Source: Rhodosalinus sp046542825 (GTDB taxonomy: Bacteria > Pseudomonadota > Alphaproteobacteria > Rhodobacterales > Rhodobacteraceae). Taken from it: 9,420 bases of DNA. Below the pieces are notes generated by a model that searched no databases, was not told where the DNA came from, and worked only from the letters and a program-made list of their open reading frames with translations. The translations under genes and the position numbers were made by a program. Location: the NCBI RefSeq assembly GCF_046542825.1, contig NZ_JBKHAQ010000109.1, positions 1 to 9,420 of the forward strand. Reading direction: 5' to 3'. Of this stretch, positions 5,701-9,420 are shown one piece after another; positions within the stretch are counted from its first letter, which is position 1; the number at the start of each line of letters is the position of its first letter.

Positions 5701-6463
5701 GGTCCGCTCCCTCGGCAAAGAAGACGTCGGCGGCGGCGATCGCCTGTCGCCCCCGGGCCGTCATCAGAATCAGCCGGCCGCTGTCGTCCACATCCTCGAA
5801 ACTCCCTGTGACGACCCCGCCGGCGCTGCGCGCCGTCACCACCTCGCCCCGCCGCGCCGCCCGTTCCAGCCAGGCCGCGCGGATCGGGCCGAAGCCGTAG
5901 GTGGCAAGCGCCCGCGCCCGCCGGTCGAAGGCCCGGGCCAGCGGCGTCAGGAACGCCTCTGCGGTCACGAAAAGGCCAAGACCCTCGGCCAGCGAAACCG
6001 GCGGGATGGCGCCCGGTTCCAGAGCGCCGCGCTCCGGCGCATGGGCCAGGTTCACGCCGATGCCGATGGCCAGGTGCGCGGGCTGCACGGTTTCCAGCAG
6101 GATGCCTGCAAGCTTGCGACCACCGAGCAGCACGTCGTTCGGCCACTTGAGCGCAAAGGGGTCCGTGCGGCCCGTGACCTCGACGCAGGCATCGTGCAGG
6201 GCAAGCGCCGCCACAAAGGAATGAAGCGCGGCTTGCGTAAGCGCGGGCGCGGGCATGAGCAGCGTCGCGGCCAGGTTTCCCGGCGGATCGGCCCAGGCCC
6301 GGCCACGCCGCCCGCGGCCGGCAGTCTGACGCCGCGCCACGATCCAGAGCGGTGCAGCCGTTTCGGGCGCACGGGCCGCGGCCTCCGCCATGGTCGAGGG
6401 CGTCTCGTCCAGGACGACGCGCCCTGCTCCCTCGGGCCAGCCCGCAGGCAGGTTACTGGACAA
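5684..6463 (-). CDS. birA: Biotin--[acetyl-CoA-carboxylase] ligase, catalytic form without DNA-binding domain
   Basis: A 259-residue biotin protein ligase that activates biotin with ATP to biotinyl-5'-AMP and transfers it to the lysine of carboxyl-carrier proteins such as AccB. The adenylate-binding loop is QTAGRGRRGRAW at 46-57, the active-site stretch KWPNDVLLGGRKLAGIL is at 106-122 with the expected K117, and GIGVNL is at 134-139. A small C-terminal beta domain ends the protein. The N-terminus goes straight into the ligase fold, so the winged-helix repressor part of E. coli BirA is missing; this copy should not regulate biotin genes directly. The start is uncertain: the TTG at 6463 lies inside the nuoN end (11-bp overlap), has no visible ribosome binding site and would depend on coupling to nuoN. 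No ATG is available before residue 25, which would cut into the domain. Confidence 0.9.
   Translation of the reverse strand: MSSNLPAGWPEGAGRVVLDETPSTMAEAAARAPETAAPLWIVARRQTAGRGRRGRAWADPPGNLAATLLMPAPALTQAALHSFVAALALHDACVEVTGRTDPFALKWPNDVLLGGRKLAGILLETVQPAHLAIGIGVNLAHAPERGALEPGAIPPVSLAEGLGLFVTAEAFLTPLARAFDRRARALATYGFGPIRAAWLERAARRGEVVTARSAGGVVTGSFEDVDDSGRLILMTARGRQAIAAADVFFAEGADHAAGG
5707..5713 (-). promoter_or_regulatory. Ribosome binding site that decides the coaX start
   Basis: Minus-strand GAGGGAG lies 6 bases before the ATG at 5700, inside the last codons of upstream sequence beyond birA's stop region. It would lie within or just after the competing TTG start at 5718, so it supports the shorter coaX. 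Confidence 0.75.
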
Positions 6464-7895
6464 GCGATGCCGCCGCGGCGGCTGCCGCGCCCTCGATCCC
6501 GAAAAGGTTGACGATCCCCACCAGCATCACGATGGCCGAGGCCATCAGCGCAGTATAGAGCACCGCGCCGCCACCGGCTTCCAGCGGTTCGCCCCGCTCT
6601 TCGCCGAAATACATGAAATAGACGATCCGGAGGTAGTAGTAGGCGCCGATCACGCTGGCCACAACGCCGGCGACGGCCAGCCAGACAAGCCCGCCCTCAT
6701 AGGCCGCGCGCAGCACGTAGAGCTTGGCGAAGAAGCCAAGGAAGGGCGGCACGCCGGCGAGGCTGAAGAGCAGCACCAGCATGGCCATGGCGCGCCCCGG
6801 CTGATGACGCGCATACATGTTGAGCGCGCCGATCTCCGTCACCGGGGCGCCGCCCCGCTCCATCGAAAGGATGAAGGCAAAGGTGCCCACGCTCATCACG
6901 ACGTAGATGGCCAGGTAGACGAGCATCGCCTGCACGCCGAAGACCGTGCCGGCCGCGAGCCCCATCAGGGCGTAACCCATGTGCGCGATCGAGGAATAGG
7001 CCATCAGGCGCTTGATGTTGCCCTGCCCGATCGCCGCGATCGAGCCCAGGAACATCGACAGCAGCGACAGCACCGCCACCACCTGCTGCCAGTCCGCGAC
7101 CACGCCGCCGAAGGCGTCGAAGAGCATGCGCGCGAAAAGCGCCATCGCCGCGATCTTGGGCGCGGTCGACAGGAAGGCGGTCACAGGCGTCGGCGCGCCC
7201 TCGTAGACGTCGGGCGTCCACATGTGGAAGGGCACGGCCGAGACCTTGAAGGCGAGGCCGGACACCAGCAGCACCAGCCCGATCAGCAGGCCCAGATCGG
7301 CGCGCCCCTCGCCCGCCGCCTGAACGATGCCGGTAAAGAGCGTGGTGCCCGAGTAGCCGTAGACCAGCGAGGCGCCGTAGAGCAGCAGGCCCGAGGCCAG
7401 CGAGCCCAGGATGAAGTATTTCAGCCCCGCCTCGGTCGATTTCGCGCTGTCGCGCCGGAAGGCGGCGAGGACGTAAAGCGCGAGCGATTGCAGCTCCAGC
7501 CCCATGTAGAGCGACATCAGGTCGCCCGCCGAGACCATGACCATCATGCCCACCACGGCAAGCGCCACGAGCAGCGGATACTCGAACCGCAAAAGCCCGC
7601 GCCGCTGCATGTAACCCTGGCTGATCGCGAGGACCGCGGCGGCCGAAAGCAGCAGCGCCGCCTTGGCGAAGCGCGCGAAGGCGTCGCTCACGAACATGCC
7701 GTCGAAGGCCACGTCGGCGCCCGGCCCCCGCGTCGCGATCCAGGCCGCGAGCAGGGTGAAGACGCCCGCCGTCACCCATGTGAGCGGCGCGGCCAGGTCG
7801 TCTTTCAGCGTATAGACCGCAACCAGCAGAGCCGCTATCGCGTAGACGGACAGCAGGATCTCGGGCAGCAGGATGACGAGGTCCTGTCCGATCAT
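6453..7895 (-). CDS. nuoN: NADH-quinone oxidoreductase subunit N (complex I)
   Basis: A 480-residue integral inner-membrane protein, one of the three antiporter-like proton-pumping subunits of respiratory complex I (ND2 homologue). Hydrophobic segments run throughout, consistent with about 14 transmembrane helices. Key charged residues of the pumping path are present: E134 in MGLELQSL, K217 in LAFKVSAVPFH, K247 in STAPKIAA and K391 in FFAKLY, along with the conserved PFHMWTPDVYEGAPTPV segment at 222-238. It ends in an alanine-rich stretch. ATG 7895 overlaps the nuoM TGA as ATGA, with AGAGGAG (7904-7910) 8 bases upstream as ribosome binding site. It is the last nuo gene in the usual order; birA follows directly with an 11-bp overlap. 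Confidence 0.97.
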   Translation of the reverse strand: MIGQDLVILLPEILLSVYAIAALLVAVYTLKDDLAAPLTWVTAGVFTLLAAWIATRGPGADVAFDGMFVSDAFARFAKAALLLSAAAVLAISQGYMQRRGLLRFEYPLLVALAVVGMMVMVSAGDLMSLYMGLELQSLALYVLAAFRRDSAKSTEAGLKYFILGSLASGLLLYGASLVYGYSGTTLFTGIVQAAGEGRADLGLLIGLVLLVSGLAFKVSAVPFHMWTPDVYEGAPTPVTAFLSTAPKIAAMALFARMLFDAFGGVVADWQQVVAVLSLLSMFLGSIAAIGQGNIKRLMAYSSIAHMGYALMGLAAGTVFGVQAMLVYLAIYVVMSVGTFAFILSMERGGAPVTEIGALNMYARHQPGRAMAMLVLLFSLAGVPPFLGFFAKLYVLRAAYEGGLVWLAVAGVVASVIGAYYYLRIVYFMYFGEERGEPLEAGGGAVLYTALMASAIVMLVGIVNLFGIEGAAAAAAASLVQ

Positions 7896-9420
7896 TGCGG
7901 GGTCTCCTCTGCCGCTGTCGCGACCATGGTCGCGGTCTCATGCTCGGCAAGCGCGGTGTGGTAGCCCTCGAGCAGGTGCGCGACCGAGGGGCCGATGATG
8001 TCGGTGACGGACGCGGGATAGACGCCCAGCAGCAGGGTCATCGCCACGAAGGGGGCAAAGATCGCCTTTTCGCGGCGGTCCATGTCGGTGATCGACTTGA
8101 GGCTTGCCTTGATCAGGTCGCCCAGCACCACCCGGCGGTAGAGCCACAGAGCATAGGCCGCGCTCAGGATCACGCCCGTGGCGGCCACCGCCGTGACCCA
8201 GGTGTTGACCTGGAAGGTGCCCATCAGCGTCAGGAACTCGCCGATGAAACCGCTGGTGCCCGGCAGGCCCACGTTGGCCATGGTGAAAAGCATGAAGACC
8301 GCGGCATAGGCCGGCATCCGGTTCACCAGACCGCCGTAGGCCTCGATATCGCGGGTGTGCATCCGGTCGTAGATCACCCCCACGCAGAGAAAGAGCGCAC
8401 CGGAGATGAAGCCGTGGCTGATCATCTGGAAGATCGCGCCATCCACCCCCTGCTGGTTCGCCGCGAAGATGCCCATGGTCACGAAGCCCATGTGCGCGAC
8501 CGAGGAATAGGCGATCAGCTTCTTCATGTCCTCCTGCGCCAGCGCCACGAGGCTGGTGTAGACGACCGCGATCGCACTGAGCCACAGGATGAGCGGCGCG
8601 ATCACGTCGGCGCCCACCGGGAACATCGGCAGGCTGAAGCGCAGGAAGCCGTAGCCGCCCATCTTCAGCAGGATCGCGGCCAGCACGACGGACCCGGCCG
8701 TTGGCGCCTGCACATGCGCGTCCGGCAGCCAGGTGTGGACCGGCCACATCGGCATCTTGACCGCGAAACTGGCGAAGAAGGCGAGGAACATCAGCGTCTG
8801 CGCGCCGCCGACGATCTGGAAGCCCCAGAGGCTCAGCGTCTCGGACGCGAACTGATGCCGCAGGAGCGCCGGGATGTCGGTGGTGCCCGCGTCGACATAC
8901 ATCGCCACCATCGCCACCAGCATCAGCACCGAGCCGAGGAAGGTGTAGAGAAAGAACTTGAAGGCCGCGTAGATCCGCTCCTTCCCGCCCCAGATCCCGA
9001 TGATCAGGAACATCGGGATCAGCCCCGCCTCGAAGAAGAGGTAGAAGAGCACCAGATCCAGAGCCACGAAGACGCCGATCATCAGCGTCTCGAGCACGAG
9101 GAAGGCGATCATGTATTCCTTCACCCGGTCGGTGACATGCCACGATGCCGCGATCGTCAGCGGCATGATGAAGGTCGTCAGCAGCACGAAGAGCACGCTG
9201 ATCCCGTCCACGCCGACCTTGTAGGTCAGGCCGAAGATCCAGTCCGCCTCTTCCACCATCTGGAAACCGGTGTCGGCCGGGTCGAACTGGAAGAGCACGA
9301 AAAGCGAGATCAGGAAGGTGGCCGAGGTCGCGATCAGCGCCAGCCACTTCGCGTTCCGCTGCGCCGCCTCGTCCTCGCCGCGCAGGAAGACGGCCAGGAT
9401 CAGCGCCGCGATGGCGGGCG
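7892..9420 (-). CDS. nuoM: NADH-quinone oxidoreductase subunit M (complex I), N-terminus beyond the window
   Basis: An integral inner-membrane antiporter-like proton-pumping subunit of complex I (ND4 homologue). The frame stays open to the right edge, giving 508 visible residues; beginning at PAIAALILAVFLRGEDEAAQ it probably lacks only about ten residues. A GTG at 9298 is an internal valine, since the 40 residues before it are the conserved first transmembrane helix and loop of NuoM. Counting from that valine, key residues are E90 (FYLFFEAGLIP), K181 (FAVKMPMWPVHTWLPDAHV), K212 (LLKMGGYG), H295 and E354 (TSGFIGEF). About 14 transmembrane helices are expected. The C-terminus ends ATAAEETPQ and its TGA overlaps nuoN by 4 bp. 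nuoL is expected just upstream, outside the window. Confidence 0.97.
   Translation of the reverse strand, partial: PAIAALILAVFLRGEDEAAQRNAKWLALIATSATFLISLFVLFQFDPADTGFQMVEEADWIFGLTYKVGVDGISVLFVLLTTFIMPLTIAASWHVTDRVKEYMIAFLVLETLMIGVFVALDLVLFYLFFEAGLIPMFLIIGIWGGKERIYAAFKFFLYTFLGSVLMLVAMVAMYVDAGTTDIPALLRHQFASETLSLWGFQIVGGAQTLMFLAFFASFAVKMPMWPVHTWLPDAHVQAPTAGSVVLAAILLKMGGYGFLRFSLPMFPVGADVIAPLILWLSAIAVVYTSLVALAQEDMKKLIAYSSVAHMGFVTMGIFAANQQGVDGAIFQMISHGFISGALFLCVGVIYDRMHTRDIEAYGGLVNRMPAYAAVFMLFTMANVGLPGTSGFIGEFLTLMGTFQVNTWVTAVAATGVILSAAYALWLYRRVVLGDLIKASLKSITDMDRREKAIFAPFVAMTLLLGVYPASVTDIIGPSVAHLLEGYHTALAEHETATMVATAAEETPQ

Noticed and set aside
5701..5718. TTG start at 5718 for coaX (six extra residues)
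   Set aside because: ATG 5700 has a well-spaced GAGGGAG and yields the standard MLLAVDCGNT start.
6390..7964. Plus-strand open frame of 524 codons antisense to nuoN
   Set aside because: The strongly charged translation (H, R, D, Q) is simply the reverse complement of a hydrophobic membrane protein gene.
1..9420. CRISPR array, insertion sequence, tRNA/rRNA gene or phage/defence cassette
   Set aside because: I saw no regularly spaced repeats, transposase motifs, terminal inverted repeats, tRNA-like cloverleaf or rRNA sequence; coding density by housekeeping genes leaves little room.

Overview
This window is high-GC chromosomal DNA that looks like an alphaproteobacterium, most likely Rhodobacteraceae (Rhodobacter/Roseobacter group). 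I infer this from the nuoM-nuoN-birA-coaX-rnj gene order, the use of an RNase J, the style of the complex I proteins and the strong G/C third-position codon use. No species-level call is possible by eye.

Left part (+ strand): a PuuB-type FAD-dependent oxidoreductase (69-1376) is followed by a 144-bp gap and then a DEAD-box RNA helicase of the RhlE type (1521-2981). The gap holds a possible sigma70-like promoter and two clean hairpins. The second hairpin lies directly against the helicase ATG and buries its only Shine-Dalgarno-like bases. The helicase has a complete catalytic core and a low-complexity basic/acidic tail containing an exact 18-bp tandem duplication.

Middle: a 269-bp convergent intergenic region (2982-3250) holds several short inverted repeats, none followed by a convincing T-tract, and no gene I can support.

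Right part (- strand, read right to left): nuoM (its first few codons lie beyond the right edge), nuoN, birA, coaX and rnj form one tightly packed gene string. Every junction overlaps: 4 bp, 11 bp, 17 bp and 4 bp. It joins the distal membrane subunits of respiratory complex I to a biotin protein ligase, a type III pantothenate kinase (first step of CoA synthesis) and ribonuclease J (RNA maturation and decay). Co-transcription and translational coupling are very likely.

No mobile element, CRISPR array, tRNA, rRNA or defence-type cassette is visible. Nearly all of the window is conserved housekeeping sequence, and I do not see a previously undescribed system. The best leads are the structured helicase leader, the hairpins between the convergent helicase and RNase J genes, and the short conserved-looking motif before puuB.
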